A stretch of 64,000 nucleotides of DNA, taken from the NCBI GenBank assembly GCA_039619475.1, contig CM077115.1, forward strand, positions 516,232,815-516,296,814. The letters are read 5' to 3'. Below the pieces are notes generated by a model. The model made no database searches. It saw nothing but the letters and a program-made list of their open reading frames with translations, and was not told the origin of the DNA. Both the position numbers and the translations under genes were made by a program. Each line of letters starts with the position of its first letter. Position 1 is the first letter of the stretch. Source of the DNA: Icerya purchasi. Taxonomy: Eukaryota; Arthropoda; Insecta; Hemiptera; Monophlebidae. Of this stretch, positions 38,351 to 48,830 are shown in pieces.

Positions 38351-39037
38351 TTATTTTTAATAATATTTTTTCTTACCATAACTATTTTATTTATTAACCC
38401 GTTGTGTTAATATACACTGCTATACCTTCAGTTCTTGGTAGCCGTTTCATTTTCCAGTGCAAAAATTAAACAGCTTATTACAGTTTAAATAATGTAAATG
38501 ATTTAAATGTTTGAAAACAAATTTTATTTCTTGTTTCATTGATTTTCGTTTTTTTTTCAATTAATAATCTCTCACATTCTTGTTTATTCGGACAGTATTT
38601 CGGTAATGTGAAAAGCTTTCTATGTACAACTCGACATTTTTAAAATGATTTAACAAAGCAGCAGTGCCCACGTAAATCGTTCATGTCCAATTACCGAATT
38701 AACGGAAATAACGGAATTAACGGAATAATCGAATGATTATCCTAAAATATTGTAACATGTTATGCGACGAACTAAATTAATTTTGCTTACGTTACCTGAT
38801 AAAAACTACAAAACGATTTTGATCGATCAAAATAAATATCACTGCGTGCGATAGATGGCTCCAAAAAAAGAACAAACTGGAATTGATCAATTTCATCTTA
38901 GCGTTACGTTAAGTGTTACATTTAAAAATAAAGTAATATTACCCGTGTAAAATTTTAATCAGTTTAAAATTCTTCGGTGAAAAGTTCATTATTTCAGATG
39001 TATTAAAGAATATTTTATCATCCTGTTTGTTAGTAAC

Positions 39038-39236
39038 TATAGTATAAAAAATATAAATGCTAAAATAACAAACTAATACGTAAGTAACAAAATTAATATA
39101 AGAATATCAAACTTGTTATCTTAGGAACGTTTTCGGGCATAACCCATCTTCAGCTAAAATATAATCGAACTAAATTAAAAACATAGTGTAACAGTGAACA
39201 CAATTTAAAACTTCACTTTGAAGCTAAAATAAAATT
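39038..39236. repeat. Left arm of inverted repeat
   Basis: About 199 bp, near-identical to the complement of 39719-39914. The only difference I see at the outer end is an extra 'at' here (aaaaaatataaatg against aaaaaataaatg). Confidence 0.9.
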
Positions 39237-39471
39237 AAATTAAAAATTAAAATGAAAATAACATGAAACATAGCACACATGTGAATTGAACTACAGTCTA
39301 ACACATATTGAAACTAAAAATTAAATCACAAGTTTAATAACGGTAATTAATGTGAAATAAAAACAAGAGATAAAATTGAAATAAAAAATTTGAAATAAAA
39401 AATGAATGATAAACATATTTGGAGATTAGATAAGAAATAAATAATAGAACCTGTCTAAGAAGGGCTAGTTT

Positions 39472-39503
<32 letters not shown>

Positions 39504-39718
39504 TTAAAGTATTATATTAAAGAGTGGGTTTTGATTGTGTGGAGTTTGGTCATTTAATATATTGTTTTTGTGTTTATTTATGTAATAGTTTTCAGCTATG
39601 TTCATTAGGTTTCCTTTATTGTATGTGGCTAATACTGTAACTGCTTTTTCTAGAGAATCAGGTGTATGTTTATTTTTTATTAAGTGTTCTGCATATGTGG
39701 ATTTTTCCGTTTCGTTAA
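39504..39718 (-). pseudogene. GIY-YIG nuclease C-terminus of Penelope-like element
   Basis: The minus strand is open without a stop for ~72 residues from the inversion junction: FNETEKSTYAEHLIKNKHT, ATYNKGNLMNIAENYYINKH, and ILNDQTPHNQNPLFNIIL before TAA at 39506-39504. The order S-T-x-A-E-H-L, then K-G-x-L-N/M-N-x-x-E-x-Y-x-I, then L-N-x-Q and P-L-F is characteristic of the C-terminal end of GIY-YIG nucleases in Penelope-like polyproteins. The GIY and YIG motifs and the whole reverse transcriptase lie upstream and are missing. Translation is broken at the 5' end by the inversion, not by mutation, so the copy may be young. Confidence 0.8.
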
Positions 39719-39914
39719 ATTTTATTTTAGCTTCAAAGTGAAGTTTTAAATTGTGTTCACTGTTACACTATGTTTTTAATTTAGTTCGATTATATTTTAG
39801 CTGAAGATGGGTTATGCCCGAAAACGTTCCTAAGATAACAAGTTTGATATTCTTATATTAATTTTGTTACTTACGTATTAGTTTGTTATTTTAGCATTTA
39901 TTTTTTATACTATA
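39719..39914. repeat. Right arm of inverted repeat
   Basis: Inverted copy of the element's 3' end. The junction with the GIY-YIG frame falls at about 39719. There the two arms stop matching just after gctaaaataaaatt, a short AT-rich overlap that could have served as microhomology. Confidence 0.9.
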
Positions 39915-39926
39915 ATTTCAGATGTA

Positions 39927-40591
39927 GTTTTCACGAATCGTTTTTTGCTAGAGTTACACAATATTTTGTTCCTAATTTTGACTTCTGTAACATAAAAACA
40001 ACAATTTGGGGAGTATTTTTCTCTCTAAAACTAATAAACGCTTCAAAAAATGTAGAGAAAAAATTCCGACGTAGCGAAATAGCTGGATTTAAAAAGAAAT
40101 AAGATAAACAATTTAGGGCTACCGGTTATTATTTATCAATCGGATAAAAGATGATTAATTACGGAATCATTTCGGATAGAAGCTTTTTTAATCTTCAATT
40201 ATAATTTTTAACGAAAATTCTCCCTATTAATATGATCAACATTTTACCGTCAGACACATTTTAAGATGTACAAGCGGGTTTGGTATTTCTAAACAGTTCG
40301 ATTAATAAATTCTAAAATGTTCCCGAATAGAGTTCTTACCTATTTACATCGAAATTAAAATTTCATGCACGATTTTCTTCAATATTTATACATGAAATCG
40401 AGCAAAAAGTCGTGCTTCCGTGACGCTATAACGAAATGTATGCGAAGTAATTTACGTTACTGGCCGCAAAAAAAAGTAGAACAGAATTAACAATAATCTT
40501 TCGGTATATTTACTAAAGCAATTTTTTTGTATCATTATTTGGTTATAAACAAAAATAATTCAAATTTACAACAACTGTTTTAAAATTTAAC
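39927..40591. other. AT-rich, no gene seen
   Basis: No similarity noticed between the Penelope-like insertion and the partial SINE. Confidence 0.55.
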
Positions 40592-40720
40592 ATTGCGAAG
40601 TTAAGCTTTTCATTAATGTACTTAGCCTAATGGGAATCTGATGAGAATACAGGGGCTAGTCCCTTTCTCCATTTGCGATGATTCGCCTTTACTCCCCCAC
40701 CCCAGATAATTCTCTGGCCA
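40592..40720 (-). mobile_element. tRNA-derived SINE, partial copy 3
   Basis: It aligns with the 3' (non-tRNA) half of the SINE copies at 13.3 and 57.9 kb. Shared landmarks are gcgaagttaag, tgtactta, aatctgatgagaatac, gcctttact and ccagat...tctgg. The tRNA-like head is absent. A ~10-bp insertion (tttgcgatga) separates two of the blocks. Confidence 0.6.
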
Positions 40721-40925
40721 TTTAAATTTTTTATCGTTATAATTCAAATATCCACGATATAAATGAAATATTATTACCGACTGCAAAAAGAAAGGGATAG
40801 TGCTACATATTTGTTTTGCAGATGCTTTCTTGATTTTTATCATGTTTGTTCGCGCATAACTTATGTGAACTGTTTTTGATGATTCCTCTTGTGTTCATTG
40901 AAAAGTTTACCAGTCATTGGCGATA

Positions 40926-40929
<4 letters not shown>

Positions 40930-40966
<37 letters not shown>
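40930..40966. repeat. (TA)n microsatellite
   Basis: About 18 uninterrupted TA units. Confidence 0.9.
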
Positions 40967-40968
<2 letters not shown>

Positions 40969-43094
40969 TACTGCTGAATATCGTAAACTGAGCAGTCATA
41001 AACAAATCGGAAAAAAAAAACTAATTTTTAATAAGATAAAAAATTAAAATATTACCACTCGATGAGTAAATATAGATCAGAAAATAAAGAAAACAAATTT
41101 GAAACAGCGATAGCGACATTTACATTAAAATTACTGCGTGTAACTTCCCGACTATACTCCAACGATCCCATTTCTTTATTACTGTATTAATCAGTGGTGG
41201 CCCCACGCGAGTACAGTTTTAGTATCGGTGAATGCTGACAGTCAGTAGACATTTTGAAAAATTGTTAAAAATATTTTATAGGTTCTTCTTCGCTTACTGT
41301 AACTGGATAATTATTAATCAGAAAATTTTTTCATTAGTAATACGCAAGGAAAATATGAACCGGTAAAATTTTAAAACTAAAAAGGACAGTAACTGTGAAT
41401 GACCTTAAATCTTACCAACGTTAGTTTCCCGCGAAAATTCTAATAAAAATAATAAATTTGAAGCCCCCAAAGCAGCTCATCGCTGACAGTATTTGAACGT
41501 TACATTTTCAAAAAGAACCCAGCACTCTACAAGCAACCGAAAGTAGCATCATTTTAGATTGGTTTATTCGTATTGTCGCTCAAAAATATTTACACACTAA
41601 AAATTTAATAAAACACTTTTAAAATAAAACCAATACTCGAAGATTCACTTTAAAAATTTAATAAAAGTAAAAAATAATTACACTCGATAAGAAGATAATA
41701 TATAATTTATATAGTAAAATGATAATACTTAAACGAGATCTTATGACTCTTCAACAACATTTTAATAGCTTAATTAGAGTACGCTAAATTTCAGAATTAG
41801 AGTTAAAAAACGCATTACATATTCCTAACGTTTTCGGTGCTTGACTTATAGAGAACGGATAATTACGCTCATTAAAGTGTTTCTAAATATTATTGCAATT
41901 TGAATTTAGTGTACATTGAGACTGTAATTAAGCTATTAATGTTGTCTAAGTCATAATTTCTCTTTTAACTATTATCATTTTACTATATAAATTATATACG
42001 TTTTAGTGCATTGTTATTATATTTTTTTTAGTAAATTTTGTAGTCTTTTTTTTTTTTTTTGAAAACCATTTCATAATTACACGGTTTTACTATAAGTTTA
42101 TACCGTTTTTAATTATTTTTCATCGCGAGCTTTTTACAGCATTCACTGAGATTATTCAAATTTAACGGCATGTTCGTTGCAATTACTTTTCTGCTTTGAA
42201 CAAAGCAATAAAGGGGTGACGTAATAAAAATTGTTGGTTCAACTAAAATAAAAATAATAACGTAGCAAAAAAATATATTAAAACAAAAAAAGAAAAACAG
42301 GAGAAAAAAATTAGTAATCTAGCAAAAAAGAACAAAATTGACAAGAAATTTATAAGAAGAATTTTTAAATGTAAATAAGGTCATGTTTACCGCAGTCCAA
42401 CAACATCGATGAAGTGGAAAATAACATCACAATTTAATACAAACCGAGATATCGACAATAGGAAGATATGGTGTTTTTTTATGGAGGACAGTTATTTCGT
42501 GTAACCGTAAGTCTATAGCTGTGAAGGAATGAAAAAAAACAAAAAAAATTAGCATAAACAATAATGAAATGAGTAAGGTTAATAAATTAATAAAAAAAAA
42601 ATGTAATAAAACAATACAAACTACGAATAATAATTCGATTTAAAATTAGTTAGATCTGAAATAATTTTTAAACTACGAGTATAATAACGAATAAGGCTTA
42701 GAGCGACTGGACCGATATGATAATCAGTAATTTTAATTACCTGTACCGGCGGCAGATAGGGGCGGAACAATTTTTAAAGGTAAACGTATACTTCTAATGA
42801 GTTCCGCATAATAATAATGAACACCATTAGGATTGGAGGACCCGCCTGGCGACAAGGGAAGTTTTTTCGATTACCGAATTCTTTCTTAATTTTTTTTGAC
42901 CGCGTCAACTAAGTAACCTAACACGCAAGTGAAATTTTTAGGAGTTTCAGTGTGCGGCAGCGGGATATTGTACTTGAACGAAACTATTGATCGAACAGCA
43001 TAGTAGCTGGTTTACAGTGTATGTTGTACAGAGATAGCTGACGATGAGCTGCCAATGGAGTTTTACCAACATATCTCGGAGCCACTGCTCTCGA
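40967..43094. other. AT-rich, no gene seen
   Basis: No gene. A T run lies near 42049-42060. Confidence 0.55.
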
Positions 43095-43135
43095 TAATGA
43101 TGGTGAATATACAAGTATTATATTCACCATGATTA
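43095..43135. repeat. Short hairpin, 17-bp arms
   Basis: Left arm taatgatggtgaatata (43095-43111), loop caagtat, right arm tatattcaccatgatta (43119-43135); 16 of 17 positions pair. It is too short and AT-rich for a convincing microRNA precursor. Function unknown. Confidence 0.7.
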
Positions 43136-43559
43136 GTTATGGAGTAGCGAGACATGCAGGTGTTATAATTTTCGATGTATTAATTGTTTTTTAGTCATAT
43201 TAATTTGAAAACATGTTTATAAATACTAGAGTTTCGAATCCTACTAGCGCACACTGACTCAAAAGAATAGGCTTTATGCGCTTAGTATCTACATAGTTTA
43301 CGGGCTCAAATAAATTCGAAATGTATGTAAGCAACCTCATTTTTTTGTCAATATTGCACATGTATCGCTCTTATCATCGGACGATTTTTGATTTTATTAA
43401 AGATCTCAAGACATGATACAATAGCGACTGTTGATGATATCCTGCTTTTTTCTTTCTTCTCCTTCGATACTAGCAATCAAAAGCTCTTAATTCGTTTCTC
43501 ATTAAGGGGGAATCATTGCTACCCGCGGTTCACCTTACTCTCCTTCCAAGTTTTCTTCT

Positions 43560-44180
43560 ACTATTTCTATATCTTATAAATCCTGTTTTTCGATTGAATT
43601 ATTTAACAACACGCTTCTTCCATCCACTTCGCATTAATTTTCACTACCCCAGACTTTTTCTCTAAATTTTCCGAAAAGATACTGAATGTCTTTCCTCTGC
43701 TGGCCATAAAAAAGCTCAACTCGCTGAACGCACTCTTTCACAAAATTAATGCGGTGGCAATTCTTACATTCTGCGATCTTCTTGTTTCAGCTGAAGGGGC
43801 ACCAAAACCCGCCGTGAGTTTAGATGTACTCCGAAATTCGGCTTTTCCCTCCGCTTGATGCTCTTAAATTTATCTAACAATTCCCGCTAAATGTGCCACC
43901 CCACCGCCTCATCTTATTTAAACCTATCACTTCCTCGTGAAACGCTTTTCACTCATGTTTTCCTACTTTTCCATTTATAAAGAAAATGATCCCTAAATTA
44001 ACTTTTCTTCATTTTAATCCAGTATTTTCCCAATCTACCAGTATCTATTATCCTTCCGAGGTATTTTTCTGTCTTCACTTTCCAAATCCTTTCCTCAAGC
44101 AACAATGAAATAGAAAAATTCTATAGCACTATCAATTTAGAATTTCCCTCGCGTGTAACTCTATTTTCACGGCTGTTCTC
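43560..44180 (-). pseudogene. Possible ancient LINE reverse transcriptase
   Basis: The plus strand here is pyrimidine-rich, as the antisense of LINEs often is. On the minus strand, RTAVKIELHAREILN (about 44180) precedes WKVKTEKYLGRIIDTGRLGK (about 44085-44025). This resembles the region before and after the K-Y-L-G motif in the thumb of R1-like reverse transcriptases. Downstream, KMRRWGGTFSGNC and CKNCHRINFVKECVQRVELF are readable only with frame changes. Stops are frequent. The assignment rests mainly on one motif and its spacing, so it is tentative. Confidence 0.35.
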
Positions 44181-46782
44181 TTGACGGCGCAGGACTCTAT
44201 GCAAATTTTAACTTTTTATGAGAATAATTTCGTCTTCCTTCAGGTTCCACACCGTTATTAATTACTTCCCTACGCTCCATCGCTTTCATTTCCTCTAATT
44301 GCTTCTATTTCATTTAATTACTTTTGACTCGATACAAGCAATCTAATCCTTCCTGATGGTCGCTCTTCCGATTTTATCATTCTTCGCACATGCTGTGCAT
44401 TTCCTCCTACTACTCCGTCTGTGTCGATTTGCTGTGGACTACCAACAACATAGGTATCTTGATAGGTAATGTGAAAAGGAATGATTCTTTCTCACTCTGA
44501 TTGTTAAAAAAAAGTGCATATTTCAATATCCGTCTGGGTAAAGAATTCCACCGTAGATTATTCCGATATTTACTCTTTCGCTTTTCGTATTCCCTTTCAA
44601 GTTTTCTCTCTTCGTTTTGTTTTCATTTCTTTTATTCGCCCCCGCTATTTTAACCGTACTCTAGTTTCTTCTCGGTTTCTTTTCGATTTTCATTTTTAAA
44701 TTTCTCTCTTCATCCGAATGAAATAATAGCATCCGGGGTAACCTTATCTAAATTATTGCCATCCCTTTCTGTCGTCGAGCGTTATACCGTTTATTAAAAC
44801 AATTTATATTATCTCACTGTGCATTCTATATTCTGTCTTTCGCCTAACCCCATCTATATCGTTTCAGCTAATGATTCTTCTTCACATATTGACAATATCT
44901 GACCAAATAAAAATTTTACCGACGGGGCTCTTATCCTTTTTTTTTTTTTTTTGTATTTCCCGCGAAAAATTTATCTGTCCCACCAAAAGATCCTTCTTCG
45001 TTTTCATTAGTTTTATCCATTAGATTATCTCCCCTAGCATGTTTTCCTGTTCATTGTTACTGCCAGATATTTTTCTTTATGTCGTCGCTTTTGCTTTTGT
45101 TTTTAGGCTGCTGGCAACGAGTCCATCAAGCTCACCTCTATTTTAAAATAGTTTTTTTTTCTTCTCCTTTTTTTTCTTTTTTTTTTTGTAACACGCCGAC
45201 AAACGATTTCCGCCCAGCCAGGCGATAAGAAGGAAAACACCCGACAGCACTATATATTCTCAGCATATCTTAAATATGTTAGCCAGCCATTTTCCAACTG
45301 GCTTATGTTGCCAATTTTTCTCATTATTTCCTGAAGTTCAGCGGGGACCATTACTTACCGAAGATTACACACAATGCGTATATATATTGTTCATTACACC
45401 GCATTAAAACTGACATACGAGTAAAGGAAAGCGAATGTGGATCGTTGTTATAACACCTAGCAGATGTGTGCTATTGAAAAAAGTGTCTATCGGATATAAA
45501 GAGGATATTCATTTTAGGTTCGTGTTATTTCGGAATCCGCCTTTATCTTTGTCTATCTCATTTCTATACTATTCGCTCGTATTTATAGGCGCTCAAAATG
45601 AAGACAAAATTATATATTTGAAAAACAACAACAATAAAAAAAAAAAAGGAAACAAAATCCAATGTCACTAAAGAGGCAAACGAACTTCGTAGCGGTAGAG
45701 TAGGGTCAAAAATAAAAATCAAAGCCGACAGACTAAATATTACCGCAGAGACCATCATATTAACGAAATTAATGAAAAAATTAATATTTCTGAAATAAGC
45801 CGAGAAAGAACGTCGCGCCGGTTTAAGTTGAATCTCAATCACTTTTTCGCCTCATTTCTAACATTTCTAATCGCATCGTATGTGTGTAATCCTGGAAAGG
45901 TTATTACGGCCCCGTGTTTAGGAGACAATTTTAGAAATGGCTGAACAAAAAAACGTTCCCTAACGAAAGGCGCAATACGAAATTTTAAAATGAAGAGGGC
46001 GATAAACTCTCGAGCTACTTAATTATATTAAATATTATTGTTAAATTTAAAATATTTCTGTTTTATAATAATATTATAGGCTTTACTCGTGCATATTAAA
46101 TGGCCGTTTAAATCTGTACTTGAAAATTAATAAAAGAAATTTTGTTTTACCTAGAATTATATTTATGTAAAGATTCTTTCTTCATTTTTGGGTGCAACAT
46201 GTTTTTATCACCGTCGAAAAAAAAAAAAAAAAAAAAATGGTCTTCACGTTTCACGTACAGCAAACTACAATAGTTGAGTAAGGATTTCAAATTTGAGTAT
46301 AAATAACATTCCCCCGGTAGCAAAAAATTAAAAATACGGTTTCCAGTCTTGCCAATCGAATGCCATTTCTGGGGGAGCCAAAGCTTTATCGTTGTAAATG
46401 ATTTGTTTCCTATCACTTATTTATACCAATTTTATTATTATATCGTCCACTTATCCTATAAACGGCCCATTTACCTACCCGCTTAGCTTTGCCATATATC
46501 TGTTTAAATCTTTTCTATTTTTTCTCTATTTTCATACAGGTGATTTCGGTATTTTCCCAAAAGCGTAGTATCCTGTATTTTCCCACTTTTTTTTTTTTTT
46601 AGGAAATATTACTAATGTAATAATTAAAACAAACTTTAAGTACCTTTTACAAAAGATAACGGTAACGCTCGAAAATTTTCCTACTCTCCGAGCGAAAAAG
46701 TAAAGTTATGGATACGTACCATTTCCCATCAGTGTGGTGAGCTTATAAATGATACTAGGGCGATTTCAAATTTGTTTTCTTT
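44181..46782. other. Pyrimidine-rich then AT-rich, no gene seen
   Basis: From 44.2 to 45.2 kb the plus strand stays T/C-rich, possibly more decayed LINE. After that it is AT-rich with an A20 run at 46217-46236. No domain in any frame. Confidence 0.4.
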
Positions 46783-47180
46783 ATTGGAATTCCTATTTCC
46801 AAATGGTAAATTAATAATATTTTAAGTTAATTAAATTCGTTTTAAATTATTGGAATTTCTATTTCCCCATGATGATTAACATTGATATTGTAATGTGTTA
46901 TAAATAATTCGTTTTTTTTTTTCCATATTATATTTCCCCATGGTAAATTAATGATATTTTAAGTTAATCAAATTCGTTTTAATTAATTGGAATTTCTATT
47001 TCCCCATGGTAAATTAATAATATTTTAAGTTAATCAAATTCGTTTTATTTAATTGGAATTTCTATTTCCCCATGAAAATTACCATTGATATTTTAATGTG
47101 TTATAAATAATTCGTTTTTTTTTTTTCTAAATTATATTTCCCCGTGGTAAATTAATAACATTTTAAGTTAATCACGTTTA
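46783..47180. repeat. Tandem array with 203-bp higher-order period
   Basis: Six related subunits of about 66, 77, 60, 66, 77 and ~50 bp, each with a tatttcccc(atgg) box and ending near ttcgttt. The order is A-B-A'-A-B-A'. Subunit starts at 46783 and 46986, and at 46849 and 47052, are both exactly 203 bp apart. So a three-subunit block was itself duplicated. B subunits share the distinctive atgtgttataaataattcg followed by a T run; A subunits share attttaagttaatcaaattc. Non-coding. Confidence 0.85.
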
Positions 47181-47999
47181 TTACGTTGCTAAACGTTCGA
47201 AAAAGGTATAACGCCCGAAAATGTTCACTTCGCAAGCGAAAAACGCTGTATAAGATATTTTCACATTAAAATGTGGTGGTCGACAAGTGTTTCTGTTTAA
47301 CATTTTGATTTTTATGTCTATAAGAATTAGTAGCGGCTGGAAGCGCAACTTTTAAAAACTTTTAAACCATTTCATTAGCAGAGACTCTAATAATAAATTG
47401 AAAAATCGTTTTATTCGCTCGAAAGCTGTTTCATAAAAAAGTTCAATCGATCTGTAGCGCGCCGCGCTGTTTCTATCATCCTCCGTGTTTCGGGTTTTCT
47501 TCTAGTATTTGTAATCGTAATTTCTTATTTCACATTTTACCCCGCACCAGCTACTATAACGGCTGCAGTAACATTCGCGCAACATGCTTTACGATTGTTT
47601 GTTTGTTTTTTATAACTTTTTCTCGTTGACGCGAAAAATGTAACTTTGCCATTTCAGGTTCGGCACTTGTGATTCGGAATCCCCCCATTGGAAGGGTGTA
47701 AGAAGGAGGATGAGAAGTACCGTTCGGATTATGACTTAATATCATGCAATCCGCCGTCAAGGATTGATTCGATTTAGCTCACATTCTTTACCCCCGATCC
47801 TGACACAATGCAATTGCGATGCAGCCGACACTGGAGCAATTAAGTTTATAGCCTATAAATCAGGTTCATCTTTTTCAGACTCCCCACGCCGTCATGCTAC
47901 GTCATTTGTTCATTACTCACGGAGGTCTATAATATTTAACGCAGAGTGCGTTCTATAGTCGTTTGATTAGTCGATAAAGGCCCAAAACGATCACGGCAG
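47181..47999. other. No gene seen
   Basis: Mixed composition, becoming more balanced towards the island that follows. Short frames only (64-68 residues), none recognised. Confidence 0.5.
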
Positions 48000-48830
48000 C
48001 GGCCGGACAAGAAGAGAAATAGCAAATGTCATCTTGGAAACGTTACTTTGTTAATCGGGCCGAATTAAGGATGTAAAGCGTGTACAGCGGTGAACTTGTA
48101 GGTTCTGTGATGTAACAGGAACGGCTTTTTCGTGCGCCCGGCCTGCGCAGCTGTCAGAAAGCGGAGCGTTGCGAGAAATGTAGCCGTACAAAATTCAAGG
48201 AAAAGCGGAAAAATCGCTGGGAAAATCTTACAAAATATTTATTAAGAACACGTCCAGTCGCGTTTACGTGCGGCGGCAAGTTTGTCCAAAGCAAAGACAG
48301 AAAGCCGCCGCGATCGCATTGTTGCTGTCGACGGCGGTACTCGGCGGCAGATGACAGATTGATCGCCGGCCAACCGGACGCCTCTCTCACTCTGACCTCC
48401 TTCTCGCTCTCCAACTCCTCATCCTCGTCGGCAACCACTCGTCCCCGCCGCGATTGTCGCCCCCCTCCCGCCGCACACACGGGCACATACACGAGAGCAC
48501 TCCGCACACCACACTGACGCAAGCCATCCTCGACCGTGTTTCCTTGCCCGCTGCGCTGGTCATTCCTCTGCACCGTTCTCTCGTCCTTCACATTCAACTT
48601 TACTAGTTTTCCACATCTGTTTTCCACAAAAAGACTGATATTCCGATGAAAAACTACGCCGCTGTCGGTCCCCTTATACTCTGTTCGGGCCGCGCAATTT
48701 ATCTTTTCTGCCGACTGCGATTAACGTTCACTTTTTTCTCTTTCTCTTCATTCCCGTTCGGATTGCCCCCACCCCACCCGCCTCCTTCCGTTTCGTCTGC
48801 TTCACCGGATTTTACATAACCGACTGACGA
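48000..48830. other. CpG-rich island, candidate promoter or first exon
   Basis: The second strong CpG cluster of the window, densest at 48130-48560. A 157-residue minus-strand frame (48154-48627) is open across it. Its composition simply follows the GC-rich DNA (arginine, glutamate, serine), and it shows no domain. A minus-strand donor-like GTAAGA occurs near 48235. Together with the weak core-promoter candidate at 48633-48678, a minus-strand untranslated first exon is the reading I favour, without strong evidence. Confidence 0.4.
48633..48678 (-). promoter_or_regulatory. Weak minus-strand core promoter candidate
   Basis: TATAAG on the minus strand (48678-48673) lies 31 bases upstream of an initiator-like TTCATC (A at 48647). 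It lies 42 bases upstream of TCAGTC (A at 48636), which fits the arthropod initiator TCAGTY better but at a poorer distance. The CpG-rich island begins just downstream. Such short motifs arise by chance, so this is only a pointer. Confidence 0.25.

Larger units (their letters stand above)
32191..38990. other. AT-rich, no gene seen
   Basis: The longest featureless stretch. Microsatellites are (AAT)n 34493-34522, (TA)~20 35357-35398, (GT)6 37748-37760 and (ATT)n 38229-38350. Homopolymers include T20 near 36331-36350, A20 near 37083-37103 and A17 near 37441-37457. A 9-bp tandem (taacggaat) occurs about three times at 38694-38733. The 109-residue frame at 36100-36429 begins with a hydrophobic leucine/isoleucine stretch like a signal peptide. 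It then runs into poly-F from the T tract, so I do not call it a gene. Confidence 0.5.
39003..39914 (-). mobile_element. Folded-back, 5'-truncated Penelope-like element
   Basis: A 912-bp insertion flanked by the 12-bp direct repeat atttcagatgta (38991-39002 and 39915-39926). Read on the minus strand: first an inverted copy of the element's own 3' end (39914-39719), then the end of a GIY-YIG endonuclease frame with stop (39718-39504), an A-rich tract, a ~235-bp 3' UTR, and the 3' end in sense orientation (39236-39038) plus 35 further bases. Penelope-like elements encode a reverse transcriptase joined to a GIY-YIG nuclease. They often insert as 5'-truncated copies carrying an inverted piece, and make target duplications of variable length. 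The protein match and structure both support this class. The RT domain is absent, so the copy is dead. Confidence 0.82.

Noticed and set aside
38160..38397. Poly-tyrosine and poly-isoleucine frames
   Set aside because: They are produced by the (ATT)n repeat.
48154..48627. 157-residue minus-strand frame
   Set aside because: Composition follows the GC-rich DNA, no domain is recognised, and a 5' untranslated exon explains it as well.
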